DNA from: Polytrichum commune | Taxonomy: Eukaryota; Streptophyta; Polytrichopsida; Polytrichales; Polytrichaceae | Assembly: GCA_950295325.1 (NCBI GenBank) | Contig: OX485804.1 | Location: 14,200,001 to 14,264,000, forward strand | Length of the DNA: 64,000 nt | Direction of reading: 5' to 3' | Shown here: in pieces, positions 44,990-55,331 of the stretch | Layout of the letters: each line of letters starts with the position of its first letter | Numbering within the stretch: the stretch's first letter is position 1 | Notes under the pieces: model-generated | What the model was told of the DNA's origin: nothing | Seen by the model: only the letters and a program-made list of their open reading frames with translations | The model's database searches: none | Program-made: the position numbers and the translations under genes

Positions 44990-45760
44990 ACTGGTAATAT
45001 ACATATAGCCCATCTTCAACTAACATCTTTTCCTCAATGCATGGATGAAGAACCACTGTCTGACAAGTGCTTTCAGTCTGTTTTTTAATGGGACTTGGGA
45101 TAAGTCTTGCAATGATTCCTGCAAACATCTTCTTGTTCTCTGCATGCCTTCAGTAAGATTGATACAAAACCATGACATGTATGTTGAGATGGAGTTTCAT
45201 GAATCTTGGTTGCTAGTTGATATCCTTGCTTTCACTGGTATTAAACATATAGCCCACCTCAGCGAACATATTTCTTCCAATGCATGTCTCACTCTGCTTT
45301 ACAATTGTTGGTCGGTGTTTGATGGGACAAGTGTTGCAGCTACGTTTCAATGATGATGCCTGCAAACATCCTCTTGAGTTTTTGTAACAAACCTTCAGCA
45401 ACCCTGACACAAAATCATAACCTCTACATTGAGATGGAGCTTATAAATTTTGCTTGCCAGCTGATGAGAAAAGTATATTCACTACTGCCTCTTATATAGT
45501 TCCTACTGGTTATTTCCTCTGGTAGACGTACAGACCACCATGAACTAACATTATTTTTGCAACGCATGAAATATTCCGCTCATATACTCATGGTCGGTGT
45601 GATGGGATTAAGTGTTCCCTGCAAACATCCTCCTTTTCTCAAATTTTTGTATCAAACCTTCAGTGTGTTAGATGGAGCTTCATAGATCTTGGTTTCCAGT
45701 TGATAAGAAAAGAAAGGTAGCATCAGTGCCTGTTATATTTGAGTGTCTTCTCCTTATGCA
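44990..45760 (+). repeat. Threefold degenerate tandem repeat, ~243-285 bp
   Basis: Units start near 44,990, 45,232 and 45,518. They share 'ctggta' and 'acatatagccca' (variant 'acgtacagacca'), an 'aacat...tgcatg' block, 'gatgggac(aa)gtgtt', 'cctgcaaacatcctc', 'aaaccttcag' and 'gagatggagct' with 'tcatagatcttggtt'. Copies are well diverged. There is no open frame that continues from one unit to the next. It lies just downstream of the expansin 1 3' region. Confidence 0.7.
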
Positions 45761-46731
45761 CAATCTAAGTATTTCAAACCTTTTGGGAACCCACTTTGAG
45801 TCGCTTAGATTTTGTGTTTGTCAATCATCAATGCACCTCAAACTCAATTATCAGCTTGTATTACACTCGGTAAACAAATCCTCAGGTCTGTCAGACACAG
45901 GCTGATCTCAAAATCTGTCACACTGGAAGCACTGGCGAGATTGTATGGTACATACACCCCAAAACTAAAAAAACTAAATGCTCCATATCTCTAATGTACT
46001 CGACAGCTTTACCTTTCTGGAATCTGTACGCAAGCTATACTGGTGAAGGCACCAATAAGTACCATAAAATGCCAGGGTAGTAGTCTGGTTGCTGAGATGA
46101 TCACAAGCTGTTGGCTGCAGTGAGGACGAAGAAATGTCAGAAATTTGGAGAATAAAAATGTAACCTCTTAGTAACCTTGAGACTGCATCCTTAGAAGCAG
46201 TATGTCCCTATAAGTAGGTATAATGTTGAACTAGTTAATGGGTAAGGGTCATAGGTAAACCATAGACACCACATCCATACTCTTAATATCTAAGAGCACC
46301 CCTACTGCCCTAGGCGTGCTGAGGTTTTAAATTCAAACATGTACATTGAAACCAAGTTTTTCCTAGTATTGATTATAGCAATAACTTAGTAATCTCCTTG
46401 AGTTGGGTACCAATAATTTGTTTTTTGCCATGACACAATGACCAGGCTGAATACTTTTCCCGAATCAACGCTATCAACGAAGGCCTTGATTTTAAGGTCA
46501 TTTACATTGACGAACAATACCAGCTACATTTTGACAAACTCATCTTCAACAAACAACCACGAATAATTCATAGGTTCTTTTTCAAACTTGAAAATTTGAT
46601 ATGATACTGCACAAACTTGTGCACATGTATGTAAAATTTCACATTACATTGATAGTAAGAAAGTATGCTACAAAGCCAAATGAGCAATTATATACATATA
46701 CTTAGTTTTGTTCAAGTTACCTACAAAATCT
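45761..46731. other. Intergenic, nothing recognised
   Basis: No gene or bounded repeat seen. A short frame at 45,812-45,994 has no domain. Confidence 0.4.
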
Positions 46732-47747
46732 TTAGTAATTGGTCTAGTAACCCCTACTCTTCAACACAATGTCAATTCTTCTTGACATGCTCTTATAAAA
46801 CACCATGCAATCATGTTCATTGAAATTGGGAGACACTAAACAAACATGCTCCCACAAGTCTTGGTTATCTCTTGGAGGTGTCGTAAATTCGTTCAAGTGT
46901 CGTTTGAAAAGTGTCTAGAAGTGTTCAATGAGATTCAAATCCTGAGATTGTGCAGACCATTGAAGGAGTTGAAATGGTTGTGATGCCAACCATTCTTGCA
47001 CAATCTTGCTCGTGTGCTTGGGATCATTATCATGTTGAAAGACCACCCTACTTAGATCCAAATTGTAATTCTATATAGTGGACCACAAAAAAATTTCCAA
47101 ATTAAATTTGTACATATGCTTATCCATCCTACCTTCAATTCTGTACCATGCTCCCATCCCAAAAGCCGTCATGTGTCCCAAATCATCACCAACCCACCAC
47201 CATGCTTCACGGTCTCATGGACATGTTAAGGTCCAACGCGTTCTCCATCTCCAATCCAACACCATGACCTACCATCTAAGTTAAGTATATTTATCTTTGT
47301 CTCGTCATTGAAAATTACATGTTTCCAATCATCAATGATCCAATTCTCATGCCTTTGAACAAACCTCAGGCCTGCAAGAACATGTTTATAACTTAGAAAT
47401 GACTTGCTTTGCTGCACTTGTGCACCCAATCCAACCTCTCTCAAAGCATGCTTCATTGTGATGTCAGACAACAATTTTCATGTTTCAGACCAAAATTGTT
47501 TTGCTATCGTAGATGCAATTCCAAGTCGACCTTCAGTAACAAGAGTGACACAACGTTGTTTCTCTCAGTCTGCAAGAAGCTTTGGACGCCCTTCTCTTTG
47601 TCTCTCAATCTCCCCCCTTACATCCTTCCTCAGATGCGCTACAAAATATTAGCTCATGCCCACTAAAGCAACAACTTTGCGAGTAGAAACAACACTTCTA
47701 AGTTGCACCAAAGCTTGGTGCTTTTGCTCTTGAAACAACGGAGGCAT
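46732..47747 (-). pseudogene. Tc1-like transposase, full length but broken
   Basis: Read on the minus strand from ATG at 47,747 to TAA at 46,732 (about 338 codons, the usual Tc1 length). It begins MPPLFQEQKHQALVQLRS. The helix-turn-helix part includes GRPKLLAD-like sequence, then KHALREVGLGAQVQQ, HVIFNDETKIN (first catalytic Asp), DGRSWCWIGDGERVGP and VKHGGG. After frame changes come the second catalytic block (HDNDPKH-like), a block like QSQDLNLIE, and the end DIVLKSRGY. Spacing between the second Asp and the Glu is close to 34, the DD34E arrangement. Several stops and at least two frameshifts make it inactive. The only long intact frame is 47,226-47,474. Inverted ends were not found. Plant mariner-type elements are usually DD39D; DD34E Tc1 elements are known mainly from animals and fungi (family knowledge). 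Confidence 0.85.
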
Positions 47748-50700
47748 ATAGCTACAAACAATTCTACCTCACTTACTATGGAACCAAGGCCACACAATGC
47801 ACAACAAATCTCACAACGTTCTCAATTATACAATGCACACAAAGATGTCGATATTGGAAGAATGGCGGCGAACAAAACCTAGTATTGTAACCCTAACTAC
47901 TTCAACATTCCTTATTTTAGAAACACTAAACGCTTTTCATTTTTTGGTTTCACATTTATGTAATTGATTACTTGGACTCTTGCTTTGATCACTTCATCAC
48001 TTTGTTTTTTGATTTGAATCGACTAACAATGGGAGCCGAAGTTAAATTTGTGTACAACGTACTCAGTTTTGTTTGTTATTGTATGTAGGCATATTTCTAA
48101 ATGTTGGAATTCAAAAATATTTCATAAAGAATGGTTAATAATGGACCGCAAGCTAGATCTCCAAGCGTTGATTACACTCAAAGCAGTGGCGTTTGCAAAA
48201 TAACATGATATTAACCACCAGCACAAAACTGATGGCAACATCTGTTGTTACAGAGACATCTCTTGCCAGAACACCTAATTATTGTGCACAACATGAAGTC
48301 GAACGCAGTCAACAAATCGCAATTGATTTCTTACCAACAACACTGCTTCACTTAGAAACACGTTCTTCGTACCATAAACTCCACGGATTTCACCTGTCCT
48401 ACAAGTTACAACCATATTTTCATTTTCCAAAGAGAACTCAGCCTTTATGGGCATTTAGAGGTTACGTCAAAGTGCAGGCAGCAGTACAGTTGCAAACAAA
48501 ATTACTACTTGGAATTGAGCAAGATTGAGCACAACAAGTACTGGGGTGTATAAAAATGTCAAATATTAAAGTGCACCTGGAGTGACATTGATGTCTGACC
48601 ATCCCTGGTTCTTGTGGTCATAATTTATTCATACTCTTTTTTCACTCTGAAGCTGAATGAATGATACGCACACATTGCAGCTCTATCTGGGAGTCGGACT
48701 GAGCAAATAATCAAGTGATATTCAGGTAACTTTTTACCTTAAATTCATGAGTTTCTGACACTGGCCAAGTCTGGACAGTGAAAAGTCACAGCAACAATCA
48801 GTGCTGACAACTCCAGGTACCCTGCAAAACTGCCAATGGAAATGAGGCCTGGAACCCACCTCTCACCTCCACATATATACACTCGAGCAAATGTTGAGTG
48901 CACAAATAGACAGAGTCCAATGACAATGACAAAGAAAACCAAAAGAAAACTCAAGGACAATCAACACCGGGCTGTGACGAAGTATTCTCGACACGTCACC
49001 AAAATGTCGTGTGGTTGACACTTGTAGGAGCACAATTTCTCAAATTGTGACAGAAAAATGAAGGTGAACAGTTTTCCAACTGAGCTTCAGGTTGGTGAGG
49101 GATCACTCAAGAGTATATAAACACACTGTACCTTGCCCCAGCCAATGTAAGGTACGATGTGGGACTTTTATGTTGTCACTCAATTCATATTTTGACACCT
49201 ATATTTGAGCAGTATATGGCAAGGCTTGTGGTTAAAGTGGGGCACCAATTGGACACATGTCACAATGAGTTTGGAGCTCAAATTATAGATGCCCATTTTA
49301 GGTTCAATAATTAACAAAATTATTGAGGGATCGTTCTATGTGATCAATTAACAAGAAAGAGAATGATCTTCACTTTGAGATCTCATAACGTTTCATTATA
49401 TAATTCCTAAGAATCATCCTGCATTGGTGAGAAAACAATTCAAATCTACACCTATGATAAATTTGCATATTTTCTTGTGATGTAGGACAAGTTCCCAATG
49501 ATGCAAGTCAATTGTTAGGATGCACATGCTTGAAGTGTAATTTTAGTATTTTCACTTTGCTATTAATTCGAGACTTGAAATGTATTCCTTATAGGTGTGT
49601 GTGTGTGTGTAATATTTTTGATTTCACAGATGAAACAAATTGCCAAGCCTACATCCAAAGTTTTATGTGGAGTTGGAAGTGTCCGCAATAGGGTAACAAA
49701 CCTTCTATGCATGTAGTATTTGTAGTGAACAATGAAAAAATGAGCAGATGAATGCAACACGCAACAAGTTACAAGGCATGATGGCCGACAACCAGGAAGA
49801 GTTTCTCATAATATATGATAATAGTAATGTTGTTGAAATATATCCTATAGCTCATGAAAGCTTGACACTATTGTCAGAGACCACTTTGGATCCATTCGCA
49901 TACTTGCTTTTTGACATCACACTTGCAACGTTGTCTTTTGGCGCAAGTGTTGCTTTGACTGCCCACATATTGTAGAGCCATGTAGCCCTACCCCCATTTT
50001 GCTAACTACTCTCATTGCATGCCCCCTCTTGTATGATTTGGATATTTCATCAGGTGGGAGCAATCAGATAAAACTCATTGCCTATGATCTAATACGTCAA
50101 ATGACTACCTATCCTCACAAATGGGTAGCGGACAAAAGGGTACGTCTTGCTTATAATTATGGATTATTGGCCACCCCATGGTGGTTGCTAGAAAATAAGT
50201 GAGTACTCTTTGGATGCAACATCAAATGTTGGATGTGACCCAAACCTCTATTCCTATACTAGGTGGAATGCACCAAAGCTCTCTCACCACCAAAATGCAC
50301 CAATTATAAACCTCATCAGAAGTAACCAAACTCCATCGATCGATTTTTTTTTTACATGTATTGCCTTGTAGTCGTGTAGTAATGTGGGGTTATTCCAAAT
50401 ATTAATTCAGGTGGGATCCATGCAATGACCCTAAAAATGAATTTGTAACTAGTGTATTCAACCTAACATGTATATACTTGTCTTCACATCTATTATATAT
50501 ATATATATATATACATAACTTATACCTTTTTTCAATATGTAAAATGAAAAGGAACACAATGTTTGGTTAACTGCCTTTCGGAGTTGGAAGTATATCTTCT
50601 CATGGCCATAGCCATACATTACCAAAATCTTGCCACTAGTTCTCTCCTACTAGATGGTATTATGATCTAATATGATGGTAGTTTCTATATCCACATTCAG

Positions 50701-51690
50701 AGATTTCATAGAAAGTCATCTAATCTGCATACAAGTAGATGATTTAGTGGCTTGGAGCTAATCAAAAAAATTGGATTATGAGTACAGTCATCACAGGAAT
50801 GCCCCAGGCAGCTTGTTGGGTAGACCACCTATATGATGCTGTGACGTACTAATTAAACTTAATTAGCTGGGTTCTTGTGCCCAGATCCTTGCCAGTATGA
50901 AGAGTCCAAAACTTTTGTCTCTAATCCTGGTGTCCCTAGACATTCATCATTCAGTTCACTGATCTGCACTGAAGCCCAACCCCCCTGAGGTGCAGGCCAC
51001 TCCATGCCAAGAGGTACATCATGTGATTAGCTGCACCCAATTCCAACCATATCACCCGAATTGGTCCAAAAGAACAATTATAAGATGACCCATTCTCCCA
51101 TGACAAGTACAAAATTGTTCCTTGTTACATGATCCATACAGCCAAGAGCATAATACAGAGCTAACTTGTAGTTGCCAGTTGGCGCGCCTGTGACTCCTAG
51201 TGTACATTGATGATGATGTTCTGTATTTTACCCTGAGAAGAGTCAATATGGATATATGTGTGTATATATATATACACAAAATCAAGACTACAGGGTTGAA
51301 ACGAACCCAACAATAACGTCATCTGATAGGCAATGTGTCCTTTGATAAGAAAATTTATGGAGCATGTGATTCCTGCAGAGACAGAAGCATTGATGTCGCC
51401 AAACTTCCTTCTTCCGAGCAGCTACCCTCAGCTGGTAAAATTCACATCCACCAATCATACATGTTGCATTCAGTCGATGATGATCTGCAGACTCAGTATC
51501 CCAGCAGCCCAACCCTCTAATAAGATTCCAGACAACCTCTGGCCACTGTTGTGATTGAGGAACGACCAGAAATTTTCCCAGTTTTGGTGGCCCCGGAGAC
51601 AGCTAGAAAATCTAGCTCCGACGATCAGAAGGGCCCACCTGCAAAAAAAACCACCTTCGAGGGTAGAAAATTGAAGCGATGATCTCATGG
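47748..51690. other. Intergenic between the two expansins
   Basis: No supported gene apart from the weak frames at 49,748-50,202. An (AT)n tract lies at 50,490-50,512 and TATATATATA at 51,264-51,273. Part of the stretch at 49,150-49,330 recurs in diverged form at 57,390-57,560 (for example 'gcccattttaggttcaataattaac' against 'caccattttaggtccaatcattaac'), a dispersed repeat. Confidence 0.4.
49748..50202 (+). pseudogene. Unrecognised pair of open frames
   Basis: Frames at 49,748-49,975 (75 codons) and 49,999-50,202 (67 codons) lie end to end in different frames. They have protein-like composition, for example LLSETTLDPFAYLLFD in the first and MTTYPHKWVADKRVRL in the second. A single decayed gene or retroelement piece is possible. 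I recognise no family and no start or splice signals support it. Confidence 0.2.
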
Positions 51691-51696
51691 GTGCAA

Positions 51697-51702
51697 TATA
51701 AG
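51697..51702 (+). promoter_or_regulatory. TATA box of expansin 2
   Basis: TATAAG within 'gcaatataagacc'. It is followed by a CT- and CCA-rich leader (51,731-51,800) and lies about 295 bases upstream of the ATG, giving a predicted start near 51,730 and a 5' leader of about 260 bases. Confidence 0.5.
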
Positions 51703-51992
51703 ACCTGTGCACTTGGGTTCATCAAGTCAGGCTTCCAACACCACCCACCACCACCACCACTACTACTGCTCTCAGTCCTTCTCTCCCTATGTCTGTCTCT
51801 CTGGTCTAGTTCAGTCTACTTGTGCAGAGCAGTAGTACTGGACTAACAACTTAGCCAACATCTTCCATAGAATTATTGCATCCAGCGTCTGCTGCTGCTG
51901 TGATCAGCTGTGAGATTTCAGTGCCTCTCTAGCCGTTGTAGCTAGAATTTCAGTCCCGTCTTTCTCCTACAGTTGCAAGAGTTCTTCTAGCT

Positions 51993-53662
51993 ATGGCGTT
52001 TCAAAGTGCTCATGTTGTGGTGGCGGCGTTGCTCGCAATGGTGATGGTACTGAATTTGGTGGACCGTGTCCACGGAGGAGGATTTTCAGGCGGTGGTTGG
52101 AACCAGGCACATGCCACGTACTACGGTGGTGCGGATGCCTCCGGTACTCAAGGTATGTGTAGATCTGCTCACATCATCGATTTCATCTACCTTTGTGCTT
52201 GAATGCAGAGAGCCAGCTCCACCTCACCTGACATGATAATTTCATCTGTCTTGTGCTTGAACGAGTCACTGCATGTTGGATCATTTGAGGGGCCTGATTT
52301 GCATCCCCTATGGGTTATTTTCTACTAAGATATTGGTAGTAGAGTGGTCGCTAGCTAGTTATATACCTTTTAACACATTAAGTTTGACAATCCCTATGTT
52401 CTACAAGAGAGTTGAGTACTAGATTGCATTGCAATGCATTGCAAAGTACAACCACTCTTTGTCTGTAACCTTCAAGTGTTGAGTTGTGAGTAGCTAATAT
52501 GTGACTGCGCGCATTGAGCTGACCAAGATTGCGGTTTGATGATTTGATGCAGGTGGTGCTTGTGGATTTGGAAACCTCTACAGCACAGGCTACGGCACCA
52601 ACACAGCCGCTCTGAGCTCCGCCTTGTTCAACTCCGGGCTTAGCTGCGGGGCGTGCTTCGAGCTGGCCTGCGACCCCTCTGGCTCTCGCTACTGCCTTGG
52701 AGGATCCTCTGTGGTAGTGACGGCCACGAACTTCTGCCCCCACGGCTCCAATGGCGGATGGTGCGACCCCCCTCACCAGCACTTCGACCTGGCCATGCCC
52801 GTCTTCAGCAAGCTTGCCCAGGAAGAGGGAGGCGTCATTCCCATCAACTACCGAAGGTAGCCTTCGGCTTCCATTCCTTCCATTTGAAATTTTGGCTTAG
52901 CTTGACTAAAACCAACATTCACATCAGAAATCTATGTAAGAAACTCATTGCAGCTACTGCATGTGGAGGTCATTAACGTAACCTCTACTCTTAAAAACAT
53001 GCTTAAGAACAGACATGGAGGAGCAAGAAGAAGCATCATATCATCTTCTTCTAAGTGTTCGAGGGTGATGGCTCAAGTTTCCAAGAGCTAATGCATGGAC
53101 CATAGCTCAAGTTAACTGGAAATCCATGTAAGGAACTAAACAGAGCTATGCGAGGGTTGACGTTATAACTCCCACTCTTAAGATGTATCAGGGATAGGGG
53201 AGGTTTGGAGAAGGTGAGTTGGAGATTCAGCAAGAAGCATCACATCAACTAATGTAGGGCCAATGGAGTTGAAGGATGAGGTATTAAGTGCTGTGATTGT
53301 TGAGGAGTTTGGACGTGTTGACTAATACATTTTGTGTTGGCTGGAATTGCAGAGTATCGTGTGTGAAATCTGGAGGCATGAGATTCACCATCAATGGAAA
53401 CCCCTACTTCCTGCTCATTCTGGTGACCAATGTGGCAGGAGCAGGGGATGTGCAGCAGTTGTATGTAAAGGGCGCCAACACCGACTGGCAACCCATGAAC
53501 CGCAACTGGGGGCAAATGTGGCAGTTCACAGGAAATAGCGGGATGCACGGCCAAGCCCTCTCCTTCAAAGCCGTCACCAGCGATGGTTCGGTCGCCATCT
53601 CCAACGACGCAGCTCCCCCCAACTGGGGATTCGGACAAACTTTCGAAGGCTCTAACTTCTAA
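51993..53662 (+). CDS. EXPA: Alpha-expansin 2
   Basis: The spliced CDS is 51,993-52,152, 52,553-52,856 and 53,353-53,662 (774 bases, 257 residues plus stop). Exons 2 and 3 have exactly the same lengths as in expansin 1 (304 and 310), and the introns (400 and 496 bases, GT...AG) lie at the same codons in the same phases. Residues 1-28 form a signal peptide ([16 protein letters not shown] core). The mature part starts almost at once with [18 protein letters not shown], without the linker of expansin 1. The GH45-like domain has the cysteines LSCGAC, NFC and GGWC, and HFD at 130-132. The C-terminal domain has [16 protein letters not shown] and ends [10 protein letters not shown]. Predicted secreted wall-loosening protein. 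High similarity to expansin 1 in exons 2 and 3 and shared 3' UTR blocks show a paralogous pair. 257 residues is typical for EXPA. Confidence 0.96.
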
Positions 53663-54245
53663 GACCATCGTCGTCAACATCATCAGCCTCAACATCATTC
53701 ATCAAAAATGCTCTTTCCTTTCTTACTTCGGACGTCCTTGCAATCAGATTGAAATAGCCGAGGCGTGTGCAACCAAATCTTCGCCCGCTTCTCGTCAGAA
53801 TGATCAACATTCTTTTTGACGAAAGAGTTGCGAGCATCATCATCATCTCTCAATGCATAACATTCTGTGAGACATCAGAATATATATGAGGAGGCTGAGC
53901 TTGCAGCTATGATTTCTCTCTCTCCTTCCTTTCTTGCTCCAGGTGTAGAGAGCAAGAGCGAGCGAGAGAGAGAGAGAGTATAACAGGTTGCCGAGGTGTG
54001 AGCATTTATTTATGTTAAATTACGTCACCCGCGCCTTCAAATTGTAATAGTACACATCACCAACAACAATACATGAGCTGGGCGTGGATAAAATTTTGCC
54101 ATATGAAGAATTGACTTCCTTCGGATCATAATGATCATCATCAGCTCTTGTTGCTAGCTAGGACCACCATTCGCCGCAATCGGCTCCAATTAAGTTAGCA
54201 CTAGGTATTTGACCCCCTGTTAACGTGACACTCTATGAATAAAGA
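53663..54245 (+). promoter_or_regulatory. 3' region of expansin 2
   Basis: CATCTCTCAATGCA at 53,844-53,857 lies 182 bases after the stop, against 184 in expansin 1. GGTTGCCGAGGTGTG at 53,986-54,000 matches the second shared block. A GA tract occurs at 53,955-53,979 and AATAAA at 54,237-54,242. The transcript may end near 54,060 or past 54,242. Confidence 0.4.
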
Positions 54246-54967
54246 AGCTGCACGCAATGCACAAGCGCATTGTTGGACTCATTCAATCATCCAGATTTCC
54301 TTCTCTCATACTTCAATGTGTCTAGGTTGTATTTCTGATCTTCCAATAGATAAGATTTCAGGAAGAATATTGTGAGATGCTGCTACTTGCACCCTGCAGA
54401 AACATGCTGTTTTTGTTTACATGGTAGAGTCCCATTGAATTTTTTTGTCCTGAGCATAACTTTCATTCCTTGACTACAATTTGTTGATGCAGTGGATATC
54501 ATTGTACTGGAAGTAAATAGAATCCTGTAGTCTTCGGCGTTGTGGATAGAGTCTTGAAGTTATTCTCGACCTAAATAAATTGCAAAGGCCTTTTCTCAAG
54601 TGGGAGGGTAGTACATGTACATTTGCTCATTGAGTGAGGAGTTCAACCAGCTTCGATCCTGGCAGAGAAATGGAACAATTTTAGAATGCCCTTATGAACT
54701 CGCTCCTCCAACCTCCTTCACAACGATTCAATGACGTCGCAGCTGAACAACTCTGCTTTGCACATTGAGTAGACTGTACATGTGCTTCTTGTACATGTTT
54801 TCAGGTTTTTGGTTTATTCTGAGAGAAATGAATGAACCACTGATGTTGCCTGGCAACTAGTTCGGTAACTCATTGAGTAGCGAATATTGTTGCGGTCAAT
54901 TTGTTAAAACAGAAATTATTTTTTGTGAAATATATTGATCCTGATCCCATTGCACATGCCTAGGTAG
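54246..54967. other. Intergenic, nothing recognised
   Basis: No gene or bounded repeat between the expansin 2 3' region and the MITE. Confidence 0.4.
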
Positions 54968-55331
54968 TACACTAAATATGATATTTAGCGTCACCAATTT
55001 TGCTGCTCAATACTAATTGTAAACTGCAGGAATAGTGTCACCAACACTAGTAATTGTTAACCCAACATTATTTGTCATTCCTTGTAAATGTTTTGGGGGA
55101 TTTACAATTTTGCGATTACTGTCACTTATCAAGTGATTTTTCATCCAAATTTCAGTCATCCATGACAATATTTCATCACAAGTTGTTGACAAGAGAAGGT
55201 AGGGTTTTGGCAATGGATGAACTCATCCATCATCCATGACAATGTCTTTTCACTTCTTCATAAGAAGTGTCATCCAAAAACTTATCATTATGACATCAAA
55301 TACCATGACATCAAATATCATATTTAGTGTA
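54968..55331. mobile_element. TA-type MITE, 364 bp, best copy
   Basis: Starts TACACTAAATATGATATTTA, continuing GCGTCACC, and ends CAAATATCATATTTAGTGTA. TA lies at both extremities. The inside repeats 'catccatgacaat' twice. Longest and cleanest member of the family also at 6,431, 9,044 and 29,528. Confidence 0.7.
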
